Origin: Acidaminococcales bacterium
Lineage (GTDB): Bacteria; Bacillota; Negativicutes; Acidaminococcales; JAISLQ01
NCBI GenBank assembly: GCA_031275255.1
Contig: JAISPA010000086.1
Location: 1 to 15,496, forward strand
Length of the DNA: 15,496 nucleotides
Direction of reading: 5' to 3'
Shown: piece by piece, positions 6,587 to 13,988 of the stretch
Layout: the number at the start of each line of letters is the position of its first letter
Position numbering within the stretch: position 1 is the stretch's first letter
Made by a program: the position numbers and the translations under genes
The notes under the pieces: model-generated
Databases searched by the model: none
Told to the model about the DNA's origin: nothing
The model's input: the letters and a program-made list of their open reading frames with translations, nothing else

Positions 6587-7798
6587 TCATTCAAAATTCA
6601 GGATTTTCTTTTTGAGCAGCAAAAGTGCCAGCATTACCGCCAAAATGCCCCCGGAGAACTTGGCGACAATCACGGGGAAGACCATTTCCGGGTTCGCCCC
6701 GCCGGTGAAAGCCAGGACGTCGCCCAACACAAAAGAGCCGGAAACCGCAAAAGCCACGTTCAGCAATTTGCCGCGCCGGTTCATGCCGCCCAGCACGCTC
6801 CAGACCGGTATGCTGCTGGCCAGTTGGGTTAAGAGGCCGGTAGACGCTTCGCCGTTGATGCCGGCCATCTCGCCCGCTTTGGCCATAAGGCGGCCTAACC
6901 GGCGGTTGAGAAACAAAATCATGGGAAAAGCGCCTGTCAGCACAATGGCGATGAGTCCCACCAGCAACAGTCCGACTTCCAGGGGAACGCCGCCCAGCAT
7001 GGGGTCTTTTTCCACCATTAGATAAAACAGCGGCAGACGGATGCCGGTGAGATACTGGAAAATAGCGATACCGGGGCTGGCGGCGGCGACGAAAGTAACG
7101 CCCTTGCCGAAAGCCGCAAACAGCCGCAGCATAAGGTTTTGCCTGAGAACAAGTCCCGCGCCGACGAATACGGCGAGGCAGATGACCGGAAAGGTGTTAA
7201 GAAGCATTTCCCCCCAAGGTATGGGCGTGGAGGTCACCGCCATGGCCAGCCCGCCCAGAAGGCAGCCCAGTGGCAGCGTAACAACGCCGAGGAGGACGCC
7301 GGTGGCGAAAAGGGTGTGGTCTTCTTTGTCGATGATCGTGAGGGCGTAAGGAATGGTGAAACATATAGTGATGCCCATCATGGAAGCAACGATTATGCCG
7401 CCGTAGTTGCCGACGGCCGCGTTTCCCTGCGCCATTTGGACGGACATGGCGTATCCGCCCATGTCAAGGGCCAGGAGCGAGGCGGGAAACATGGCGGGGG
7501 ATGCGCCGAGCCATTGATAAAAAGGGGTAACGACAGGCGCGAGCAGCCGCAGCAATACGGGGGAGGCGGCGATAATGCCCACAACGGCCAAGGCCAGGTC
7601 GCCCATCGCTTGAAATCCCGCGTCAAAGCGTTCGCCGTAGCCGTATTTGTTGCCGCGCAATTTGTCAAAAAGACCCGTCAGCATGAAAATAACCAGTATG
7701 CTCATGACGGCGCCGCTGACGCTCAGGTTCTCCGCGTAACTTGCCAGGGAGTCGGTGAATATTTGGCTGTTGATACTTTCAGACAGATTGTCCAGCAT
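6587..7798 (-). CDS. eutH: EutH-family ethanolamine permease
   Basis: The 403-residue, strongly hydrophobic protein has about ten membrane segments and matches EutH through its length: FDKLRGNKYGYGERFDAGFQ, MGDLALAVVGIIAASPVL, ALDMGGYAMSVQMA, MMGITICFTIPYAL, IIDKEDHTLFATGVL, LTGAFPMI and VAFAVSGSFVLGDVLAFTGG. EutH brings ethanolamine into the cytoplasm, important when external ethanolamine is low. No other eut gene lies in the window, so it is an orphan here. ATG 7798 has AAAGGA 6 nt upstream. It begins 33 bp after the fic frame ends, so the two may share a transcript. A dispersed repeat abuts its stop codon. A role in supplying ethanolamine for lipids or to a distant eut locus is inference. 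Confidence 0.9.
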   Translation of the reverse strand: MLDNLSESINSQIFTDSLASYAENLSVSGAVMSILVIFMLTGLFDKLRGNKYGYGERFDAGFQAMGDLALAVVGIIAASPVLLRLLAPVVTPFYQWLGASPAMFPASLLALDMGGYAMSVQMAQGNAAVGNYGGIIVASMMGITICFTIPYALTIIDKEDHTLFATGVLLGVVTLPLGCLLGGLAMAVTSTPIPWGEMLLNTFPVICLAVFVGAGLVLRQNLMLRLFAAFGKGVTFVAAASPGIAIFQYLTGIRLPLFYLMVEKDPMLGGVPLEVGLLLVGLIAIVLTGAFPMILFLNRRLGRLMAKAGEMAGINGEASTGLLTQLASSIPVWSVLGGMNRRGKLLNVAFAVSGSFVLGDVLAFTGGANPEMVFPVIVAKFSGGILAVMLALLLLKKKILNFE

Positions 7799-7830
7799 GT
7801 CTTTTCCTTTCCCGCCGGCGCGGATTGTTT

Positions 7831-8984
7831 TTAAAGGTTTGTGCCTGTTTCCAGCAATTCTATGTACTCTTGGTATTTATATTTTTTGTTTTTTTTCATT
7901 GCGTCGTCAGCAGATAATATGCCGTTTTGACAAAATTCCCCCATAATTGATTTTGCGGTAGGATAGGATACATTTATCAAATTACAGGCTTGCTTTATGG
8001 TAATTATTGGCTGTTCAAAAAGAATTTCCAATATCTTCAGTCCGTTTGCGGCATTTTTAAAGCTAGCGTTTATAATTTTGGCATGGCTGTCTTTCATTTT
8101 AATAATTTTTTTCGCTGTTTCCGCTGCCTCTTTCGATACTTGGGCAACGCCGGCCAAAAAAATTTGAGCCAGCTTTCCCAGTCGCCGTTGGTGCGTACAG
8201 CCATTAAGCGGTCATAGTATTCCATTTTGTTGATTTTAAAATAATAACTAAGATATAACAAAGGCTTGCTTAAAATTTCCTGCCAGCAAAGCCAGAACAT
8301 TATCAACAGCCTTCCTATGCGCCCATTGCCGTCAAGAAAAGGATGAATGGTTTCAAATTGCGCGTGTATCAGCCCGATTTTAATCAGCGCCGGCAAATTA
8401 TTGGAGGTGTGCATATATTTTTCTAAATCGGCTATGGCCTTTTTCATTTCAGGCACCGGCGGAGGGATAAAAACAGCAGTCGCGATGGTACTGCTGTGTC
8501 CGCCAACCCAATTTTGGGATGTCCTGAATTCTCCCGGCTGCTTTTGGCCGCCGCGTACGCCGTAAAGCAAAATTTTGTGTATTTCCTTTAAAAGACGCAA
8601 GGAAACAGGAAACTCTGTCAGCCTTTTCAGGCCGTAGCTCATGGCATTTATGTAGTTTGCAATTTCTGCCAGATCGTTCGCTTTTTCTTTTGATTTTAAT
8701 TCATCGGCGTTGAGGATATCAATTAAAGATGCCTGAGTACCTTCTATTTGCGCACTCAGCACGGCCTCTTTTTTTATGTACATGGACACAAACAGTTCAG
8801 GATTTGGCAAGGTTTGCGTAATTCCGTCAAGTCTGCCCAAAGCCCGGTCGGCATTTGACAGAAGTGAGATCAACTCATTGTCCATCAGCAATTTGGGCGC
8901 TGGCGGCAACGGCAGCGGGATAAAGGCCATATAGCCGCCCGGCTGCTTTATGAATGTTCCGGCGCGCCTAAAATGATTTGCCAT
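7831..8984 (-). pseudogene. Class II Fic-domain AMP-transferase, frameshifted in a T7 run
   Basis: Frame 1 (8984-8094, 296 codons) holds the N-terminal proline-rich start (FIPLPLPPAP), the inhibitory helix motif SAQIEG (residues 77-82, matching S/TxxxEG/N of class II Fic proteins) and the catalytic loop HPFLDGNGRIGR (214-225). At KFF (residues 274-276) the product leaves the family and ends in a basic tail. The missing C terminus (LAGVAQVSKEAAETAKKIIK, then a winged-helix-like region with PIITIKQACNLINVSYPTAK) continues in the -1 frame down to 7831. The switch is a run of seven T on the minus strand (8162-8156); eight T would restore an intact protein of about 385 residues, normal for the family. 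Fic enzymes transfer AMP to protein hydroxyls. The start has ATAGGAG just upstream. Decay, slippage or sequence error are all possible. Confidence 0.85.
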
Positions 8985-9001
8985 TTTGCACTCCTATAGG
9001 T

Positions 9002-9030
9002 ATTAAAAAATAAGGCACATTTTTTTAATT
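9002..9030. repeat. AT-rich palindromic repeat, copy 1, upstream of fic
   Basis: The plus strand reads ATTAAAAAATAAGGCACATT then TTTTTAATT: inverted arms ATTAAAAAA/TTTTTTAAT around a short centre. It is nearly identical to copy 2 at 9095-9122. It ends 18 bp from the fic start codon, so it overlaps or flanks the fic ribosome binding site and promoter region. Possibly an operator; this is inference. Confidence 0.6.
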
Positions 9031-9050
9031 AGAGGCAGGTAAGGGATGTT

Positions 9051-9074
9051 GCAATTAAAATGTATTTTAATTGC
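9051..9074. repeat. Perfect 10-bp-arm palindrome between the two AT-rich repeats
   Basis: GCAATTAAAA and TTTTAATTGC flank TGTA. It is centred about 47 bp from each of the two flanking repeats. It lacks a U-tract on either strand, so it is unlikely to be the ychF terminator. Confidence 0.6.
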
Positions 9075-9094
9075 CAGGGTGTCTTGGCGACGAT

Positions 9095-9122
9095 ATTAAA
9101 AAATAAGGCGCATTTTTTAATT
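9095..9122. repeat. AT-rich palindromic repeat, copy 2
   Basis: It repeats copy 1 in direct orientation (ATTAAAAAATAAGGCGCATT then TTTTAATT); the differences are one substitution (A to G) and one fewer T. It lies 40 bp after the ychF stop codon. No coding sequence overlaps it. Confidence 0.6.
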
Positions 9123-9162
9123 GCGGAGAAACTTGTCAGAGTACGTTTGCCGCAGTCCGGTC

Positions 9163-10263
9163 TCAAACATTAAAGCGAAAATTGGTCACGTCGCCGTCGC
9201 GCATGATATAATCTTTGCCTTCTAAACGGATCAGGCCTTTTTCGCGGGCGGCGGCGTAAGAGCCGCTGCCTGTGAGGTCGTCGTAGGAGACGATCTCGGC
9301 CCGGATAAAGCCGCGCTCAATGTCGGAATGTATGACGCCCGCCGCCTGCGGCGCTTTGACGCCGCGCCGGATGGTCCAGGCGCGCGCTTCCGTCTCGCCG
9401 GCGGTAAGAAAACTTATGAGATCGAGCAACTTGTACGCGGCGCCAATCACGCGCTCAAGGCCCGGCGCTTTTAGCCCCAGGCTGCGCAAAAATTCCGCCG
9501 CTTCGTTCTCGTCCAATTGCGCGATTTCCTCTTCCAGCCGGGCGGACAGCGGCACTGTTTCGGCGCCGTCCTGCCGGGCGTATTCTTCCACCTGCCTGGT
9601 CAAAGGGCCGCCGCCCTTTTCCACGTCCTTTTCATGGATGTTGGTGACATACATGACCGGTTTTAGTGTCAGGAGATTTATCTCGTGCAAAAGGCCTTTT
9701 TCTTCGGCGGAAAGGTTGAGCCGTCTGGCCGGTTCGCCTTTTCCCAGCCCGCTTTTTATTTTCTCCAGCGTTTCTTTTTCGGCGGCGGCGCCTTTGTCGC
9801 CGGACTTTGCTTGCCGGCGCAGGCGTTCCAGGCGCCGGTCGATGCTTTCCAGGTCAGCAATGCACAATTCGGCGTTGATGATTTCAATGTCGCGCAGAGG
9901 GTCTATGGAACCGGCGACGTGCGCTATGTCGCCGCCGGCGAAACAGCGCACCACCTGCGCTATGGCGTCCACTTCCCTGATATGCGCGAGGAATTTGTTG
10001 CCAAGGCCTTCGCCGGCGGAAGCGCCTTTAACCAGGCCGGCAATGTCAACGAAGCGGATGGCGGTGGGCGTAACCTTGCGCGAAGAATACATGCCGGCAA
10101 GCACGCCGAGCCGTTTGTCCGGCACGCTTACCACCCCGACGTTCGGCTCAATAGTACAGAAAGGATAGTTGGCCGCCTCGGCGCCTGCCTTGGCGACAGC
10201 GTTAAACAGAGTGCTTTTGCCAACGTTGGGCAGCCCGACAATTCCCACTTGCAAATTACCCAT
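9163..10263 (-). CDS. ychF: Redox-regulated ATPase YchF (Obg-related P-loop protein)
   Basis: The 366-residue product is close to the usual 363. The P-loop is GLPNVGKST near the N terminus, G2/G3 are seen as PTAIRFVDIAGLVKG, and the guanine-specificity motif NKxD is replaced by NxxE (TNIHEKD), the change that makes YchF/OLA1 prefer ATP. An alpha-helical insert follows the switch region, and the C terminus is a TGS-like domain (FLTAGETEARAWTIRRG through YDDLTGSGSYAAAREKGLIR) ending in FRFNV. YchF binds ribosomes and takes part in stress and translation control. Its start overlaps the DUF951 gene by 8 nt, a coupling found widely in Firmicutes. All nucleotide-binding motifs are intact. Confidence 0.97.
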   Translation of the reverse strand: MGNLQVGIVGLPNVGKSTLFNAVAKAGAEAANYPFCTIEPNVGVVSVPDKRLGVLAGMYSSRKVTPTAIRFVDIAGLVKGASAGEGLGNKFLAHIREVDAIAQVVRCFAGGDIAHVAGSIDPLRDIEIINAELCIADLESIDRRLERLRRQAKSGDKGAAAEKETLEKIKSGLGKGEPARRLNLSAEEKGLLHEINLLTLKPVMYVTNIHEKDVEKGGGPLTRQVEEYARQDGAETVPLSARLEEEIAQLDENEAAEFLRSLGLKAPGLERVIGAAYKLLDLISFLTAGETEARAWTIRRGVKAPQAAGVIHSDIERGFIRAEIVSYDDLTGSGSYAAAREKGLIRLEGKDYIMRDGDVTNFRFNV

Positions 10264-10474
10264 TTGTGTTCTCCAAAGCGTCGGGCGCTTTTTTAATTAT
10301 CGCTTTCACGGCCTTTTCAAATTTCGGCCGGGGAATCATAACATACCGCCCGCAGCCGCGGCATTTGAGGCCGAAATCAATACCCGTTCTTTGCACTTCC
10401 CATTCGTCTGAGCCGCAGGGATGGGTTTTTCTCATTTTCACAATATCGCCGACTGCGTAGCGTACAATGGCCAT
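10256..10474 (-). CDS. DUF951 family protein
   Basis: The 72-residue small basic protein has the DUF951 pattern: YAVGDIVKMRKTHPCGSDEW, then GLKCRGCGRYVMIPRPKFEKAVK. Two cysteines of a CxxC (KCRGCGR) plus the upstream HPCG cysteine suggest a small metal-binding fold, but no zinc binding can be proved from sequence. The role of the family is unknown; it is commonly the gene immediately upstream of ychF, as here with an 8-nt overlap, and translation of the two is probably coupled. A GGGGAG ribosome binding site lies about 11 nt before the ATG. Confidence 0.9.
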   Translation of the reverse strand: MAIVRYAVGDIVKMRKTHPCGSDEWEVQRTGIDFGLKCRGCGRYVMIPRPKFEKAVKAIIKKAPDALENTNG

Positions 10475-10522
10475 GCGCGCAAAATCTCCCCATCGCCGGC
10501 TTTGCCGGCAAAATTGTCTTTA

Positions 10523-11173
10523 TCAGGAAATATTCGTTATGTCTATTACCTTAAAACCGCCTTTTTCCATCTGTTCCTTTATTTTATCCGTATTGACAAA
10601 GTCGCCGCGGATGACGATCTCACGGTTGTCCCCTTCTTCGTTGATGATCGTGAAACTGGTGATGTTCTGGCCAAGGTTTTTAAAAACCAGTCCCACTTCG
10701 GCCAGCATGCCCAGGCGGTCATGAAAAGTGGCGGTGATCCTTGTTTTGCCTTCCGGCAGCCCCATGACGTCCACCAGCAGTTTGAAAATATCCGTCTCCG
10801 TAATGATGCCGACGAGTTTCCCCGGGTCGTCGTCGGAGACCACCGGAATAGCGCCAATCTTGTTTTTATACATTAAAAGCGCGACTTCTTCAATGGTGGC
10901 TTTTTCTTTTACGGTCAAAAGATTGGCGGACATTATTTCCCCCACGGTTATTTTGCGCAAAAGATAATTAGCCTCGTACTTGGACAGTGTGGTGGCAGGG
11001 GAAGGCGAGGCCATGTGCAGGTCGCGGCTGGTCACTATCCCGACAAGCCGTCCGTCGTCAACCACCGGCAGCCGCCTCACGTTGCTGACCCGCATTACCT
11101 CCATGGCGTCCAGGATGCTGATATCTTTGCTTATAAATACAGGATTTTTCGTCATACGTTTGTAAACAAACAT
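10523..11173 (-). CDS. CBS-CBS-ACT domain regulatory protein (AcuB-like)
   Basis: The 216-residue cytoplasmic protein has a first CBS domain (residues about 5-60: MTKNPVFISKDISILDAMEV to LVGIVTSRDL), a second (about 75-135: VGEIMSANLLTVKEKATIEE to LVGIITETDIF) and a C-terminal ACT domain (about 143-213: TRITATFHDRLGMLAEVGLV to FKVIDITNI). CBS pairs usually bind adenine nucleotides and ACT domains amino acids, so it could link energy state to an amino-acid signal; the ligand is unknown. The start ATG has GAGGTG 10 nt upstream; a second ATG six codons on is possible. It follows the liv operon, with a small membrane-protein gene between, suggesting but not proving a role in branched-chain amino-acid sensing. 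Confidence 0.9.
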   Translation of the reverse strand: MFVYKRMTKNPVFISKDISILDAMEVMRVSNVRRLPVVDDGRLVGIVTSRDLHMASPSPATTLSKYEANYLLRKITVGEIMSANLLTVKEKATIEEVALLMYKNKIGAIPVVSDDDPGKLVGIITETDIFKLLVDVMGLPEGKTRITATFHDRLGMLAEVGLVFKNLGQNITSFTIINEEGDNREIVIRGDFVNTDKIKEQMEKGGFKVIDITNIS

Positions 11174-11256
11174 AAAATATTGTCACCTCTTTTTGGATTT
11201 TAGCGCGATTGTATTTGGGCGGCGCCAACATAGCAGGCGATTGCCGCAAGCGGCCA

Positions 11257-11487
11257 TTAAATATTGCCTTTAACCGCCCCTGCCGCCGCCGCCAGCAATA
11301 TAGAGCCGCCGCCGCCGATGAGCGCCGCGCCCAGGGCGACATAAAACGCCCTGACAACTTTTCGGCCAAATATTTTTACCAGTAGCCGCGCTTTGCGGCT
11401 TTCCATGAACCAATCGTAATCCTTGAAAGCGCAAAATGCGGAAAACCCGCCTGCCAACATCAGCAATGCGCCCTCCAAAACAGCCAT
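11257..11487 (-). CDS. Small two-helix membrane protein, Imm17-like
   Basis: The 76-residue protein has an N-terminal hydrophobic helix (LLMLAGGFSAFCAF), a central YDWFMESRKARLLVKIFGRK VVRAFY segment and a second hydrophobic helix (ALGAALIGGGGSILLAAAA). The DWF...RKAR...GR...RxFY pattern is that of the Imm17 family of small membrane proteins, named as toxin immunity proteins although many members sit far from any toxin. No toxin gene is adjacent. It starts 77 bp after livF with AGGAGG 11 nt before the ATG. Its function in this position is unknown. Confidence 0.6.
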   Translation of the reverse strand: MAVLEGALLMLAGGFSAFCAFKDYDWFMESRKARLLVKIFGRKVVRAFYVALGAALIGGGGSILLAAAAGAVKGNI

Positions 11488-11564
11488 CTTTGCATCAGCC
11501 TCCTATTATATTAAATGTCAAACAAAGCCTGGCAAGCGCATTGGCGGCATACGGGCGGCGCTTC

Positions 11565-12269
11565 TCAGCCGCCGAGGTAAGCGTTTCTGACCGACTCGCT
11601 GGCCGCCAGTTCCGCCGCAGGGCCTGACAGTGTGATTTGGCCGCTTTCCAATACGTAGGCTTTGTTGGCGACGGAAAGCGCCATGTGGGCGTTCTGCTCA
11701 ACGAGCAAAATAGTTGTCCCCGCCTTGTTTATTTCCTTGATTATGGAAAATATTTCCTGTACCAGCCGCGGCGCAAGGCCCATGGACGGCTCGTCCATCA
11801 AAAGCAGCTTCGGCTTCCCCATAAGGGCCCGCCCCATGGCCAGCATTTGCTGCTCGCCCCCGGAAAGCGTGCCGGACAGCTGTTTTTTGCGTTCCGCCAG
11901 GCGGGGGAATCTTTCAAACACCTTTTGATAGTCTTTGAGGATTTCCTGTTTGTCCCGCCTGAGATACGCGCCCATTTCAAGGTTTTCCAGCACGGTCATA
12001 TTAGCGAATATCCTGCGCCCCTCCGGAACCTGGCACAGGCCGAGGGCAACTATTTCATGCGCCGGCAGCCCGCCGATCTCTTTGCCCATAAATTTTACGC
12101 CGCCGGTTTTTATTTTCAAAAGGCCGGACACGGCGTTCAAAGTCGTGCTTTTGCCCGCGCCGTTGGAGCCGATCAGCGTTACGATCTCGCCTTCGCCGAC
12201 AGACAAGGCGACATCCTTTATGGCGTGGATGCCGCCGTAAAAGACGTTGATGTTTTCAATGCGGAGCAT
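11565..12269 (-). CDS. livF: Branched-chain amino-acid ABC transporter ATPase LivF
   Basis: A 234-residue ATP-binding subunit. Walker A GSNGAGKST (34-42), the LivF-type segment LCQVPEGRRIFANMTVLENL, the ABC signature LSGGEQQ, Walker B LLLMDEPSMGL and the switch His in LVEQNAH are all present. It pairs with LivG on the LivHM membrane core to drive import of leucine, isoleucine and valine or related substrates. The frame is open 10 codons further upstream to 12299, but ATG 12269 is preferred because GGAGGAGGTG lies just upstream and homology begins at MLRIENINVFYG. It overlaps livG by 14 nt. Last liv gene of the operon. Confidence 0.96.
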   Translation of the reverse strand: MLRIENINVFYGGIHAIKDVALSVGEGEIVTLIGSNGAGKSTTLNAVSGLLKIKTGGVKFMGKEIGGLPAHEIVALGLCQVPEGRRIFANMTVLENLEMGAYLRRDKQEILKDYQKVFERFPRLAERKKQLSGTLSGGEQQMLAMGRALMGKPKLLLMDEPSMGLAPRLVQEIFSIIKEINKAGTTILLVEQNAHMALSVANKAYVLESGQITLSGPAAELAASESVRNAYLGG

Positions 12270-13032
12270 CGGGCACCTCCTCCCCGAGATAAGCCTCAAT
12301 CACCCTGGGATCGCGGCGTATCTTTTCTGGCGCGCCCTGCGCGATCGTGATCCCGTATTCCAGGACGTATATCCGTTCGCAAAGATCCATGACCAAACGC
12401 ATGTCATGCTCAATCAGAAGCACGGTAAGGGCAAATTCGCCACGTATCCATCTGATCATTTTTGTCAGGTCGTTGGTTTCCTGCGGGTTCATGCCGGCGG
12501 CCGGCTCATCCAGAAGGAGCAGGGAAGGCCTGGTCGCGAGCGCCCGCGCAATTTCCAGGCGGCGCTGCTCGCCGTAAGGGAGGTTTTTGGCGGTCTCGTG
12601 CATTTTGTCTTTGAGGTTGAATATTTCCAGAAGTTTGGCCGATTCCCGCTCCACGTCCTCCTCTTCCGGGAAATAGCGCCCTGCCCGCAGGACGCTTTCC
12701 GCCAGGCTGCAAGACAGGTGGTAGTTGTGGGCGATCTTGACGTTGTCGAGCACCGACAGTTCCGAAAAAAGCCGGATGTTTTGAAAAGTGCGGGCAATGC
12801 CTGACTGGGTTACCTGAAAAGGCTTCAGCCCTTTCAAAGATTTGCCGCTTAGGAATATGTTGCCGCCGCTGGGGCTGTAGACCCCGGTCAGCAAATTGAA
12901 CACTGTGGTTTTGCCCGCGCCGTTTGGGCCGATCAATCCGACCAGCTCGCCGGAGTGTATTTTAAGATTAAGATCGTCCAGGGCGGTCAGCCCGCCAAAC
13001 TTTATGGAAAGCGCATCCGTTTTAAGCAGCAT
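12256..13032 (-). CDS. livG: Branched-chain amino-acid ABC transporter ATPase LivG
   Basis: The 258-residue ATPase has Walker A GPNGAGKTT (35-43), GIARTFQNIRLF, signature LPYGEQRRLE (the LivG variant of LSGGQ), Walker B LLLLDEPAAGMNP and the H-loop LIEHDM. The C-terminal BCA_ABC_TP_C-like tail (ITIAQGAPEKIRRDPRVIEAYLGE) is typical of LivG and separates it from LivF. It overlaps livM by 11 nt at its start and livF by 14 nt at its end, showing tight translational coupling. All catalytic residues are intact. Confidence 0.97.
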   Translation of the reverse strand: MLLKTDALSIKFGGLTALDDLNLKIHSGELVGLIGPNGAGKTTVFNLLTGVYSPSGGNIFLSGKSLKGLKPFQVTQSGIARTFQNIRLFSELSVLDNVKIAHNYHLSCSLAESVLRAGRYFPEEEDVERESAKLLEIFNLKDKMHETAKNLPYGEQRRLEIARALATRPSLLLLDEPAAGMNPQETNDLTKMIRWIRGEFALTVLLIEHDMRLVMDLCERIYVLEYGITIAQGAPEKIRRDPRVIEAYLGEEVPDAPH

Positions 13033-13978
13033 CTCGCCTTATCCCCCCTTTGCGCAGCAAACCCAGCATTTTCTCGCTCAGTTCTTTGTTGCCTAAAAGG
13101 CCTTGCGGCCGGAAGATCATGAGTACGATCAGCGTTACGGCGTAAATGATCATGCGCCATTCGGGAAAATCCGCCAGGGCCGCCGAAACAAACACCAGGA
13201 TGACCGCGCCGATGATAGAGCCGCTGATGGAACCCAGCCCGCCCAGCACCACCATGGTCAGTATGTCAAAAGAACGCATAAAAGTAAAGGATGAAGGATG
13301 CGCCAGATAAAAATAATGGGAGAAGAGCGCGCCGCCCAGGCCGGCGAACCCCGCGCCGATCGTAAAAGCCAAAGTTTTATATTTGGCGGCGTCTATGCCC
13401 ATCGTCTCCGCCGCGAGCTCGTTTTCGCGCACGGCGATCAGGGCGCGCCCGTGCGCCGAATTGACAATGTTCTTAATAAGGTAAACGGTCAGGAACATCA
13501 GCCCGAAAGCCCAGGGGAAATTGGTCAGGTGCGGTATGCCCATAAAGCCTGACGCGCCGCCGACGTAGGGCGTGTTCAGAATACATACCCGGATGATCTC
13601 GCTCAGGCCAAGCGTAGCGATCGCCAGATAGTCGCCCGACAGGCGCAGCGTGGGGACGCCAATGACGAACCCCAGAGCCGCCGCCGCGATAAAAGCCGCC
13701 AAGATCGCTATGATGAAAGGGAGGCCTTGCTTGACGGTCATAATCGCGCTGACATAAGCGCCGATCGCCATAAACCCCGCGTGTCCTATGGAGAACTGGC
13801 CGGTAAAGCCGTTGATGAGGTTGAGGCTTACCGCCAGGATTATGTTTATGCAGGCCAGTATGATGTTAAGCTGCCAGAAAGGGCCGATAATCTCCGTTTC
13901 CATCAGCGCGTGCAGGAGAAGGAAAACGACCGCGCCGCAAAAAAACATTATGAGGTCATTTTTTCTTGTTTTGTTCAT
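13022..13978 (-). CDS. livM: Branched-chain amino-acid ABC transporter permease LivM
   Basis: A 318-residue inner-membrane permease with about eight to ten hydrophobic segments. Family landmarks are NLINGFTGQFSIGHAGFMAIGAY, PTLRLSGDYLAIATLGLSEI and, in the EAA-type loop contacting the ATPases, NELAAETMGIDAAKYKTLAF; also VVLGGLGSISGSIIGA and the terminal IFRPQGLLG. It forms the heteromeric channel with LivH. ATG 13978 follows the livH stop by 10 bp with a weak AGGTG ribosome binding site. The C-terminal tail is lysine- and arginine-rich, running into the livG start. Confidence 0.95.
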   Translation of the reverse strand: MNKTRKNDLIMFFCGAVVFLLLHALMETEIIGPFWQLNIILACINIILAVSLNLINGFTGQFSIGHAGFMAIGAYVSAIMTVKQGLPFIIAILAAFIAAAALGFVIGVPTLRLSGDYLAIATLGLSEIIRVCILNTPYVGGASGFMGIPHLTNFPWAFGLMFLTVYLIKNIVNSAHGRALIAVRENELAAETMGIDAAKYKTLAFTIGAGFAGLGGALFSHYFYLAHPSSFTFMRSFDILTMVVLGGLGSISGSIIGAVILVFVSAALADFPEWRMIIYAVTLIVLMIFRPQGLLGNKELSEKMLGLLRKGGIRRDAA

Positions 13979-13988
13979 AAAACGGCAC

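Noticed and set aside
9320..10168. Plus-strand open frame of 282 codons antisense to ychF
   Set aside because: Shadow of ychF; Ser/Arg/Pro-rich translation with no domain signal.
10495..10509. GCCGGC-TTT-GCCGGC hairpin between DUF951 and the CBS-ACT gene
   Set aside because: The stem is only 6 bp and a proper U-tract is missing; termination is not supported.
11487..11530. TATAAT upstream of the Imm17-like gene as a promoter
   Set aside because: The hexamer abuts the Shine-Dalgarno sequence, so the start site would fall inside or after it, and the only -35 candidate has a 19-bp spacing.
12270..12299. Ten-residue upstream extension of livF
   Set aside because: ATG 12269 has a far better ribosome binding site and matches the family N terminus.
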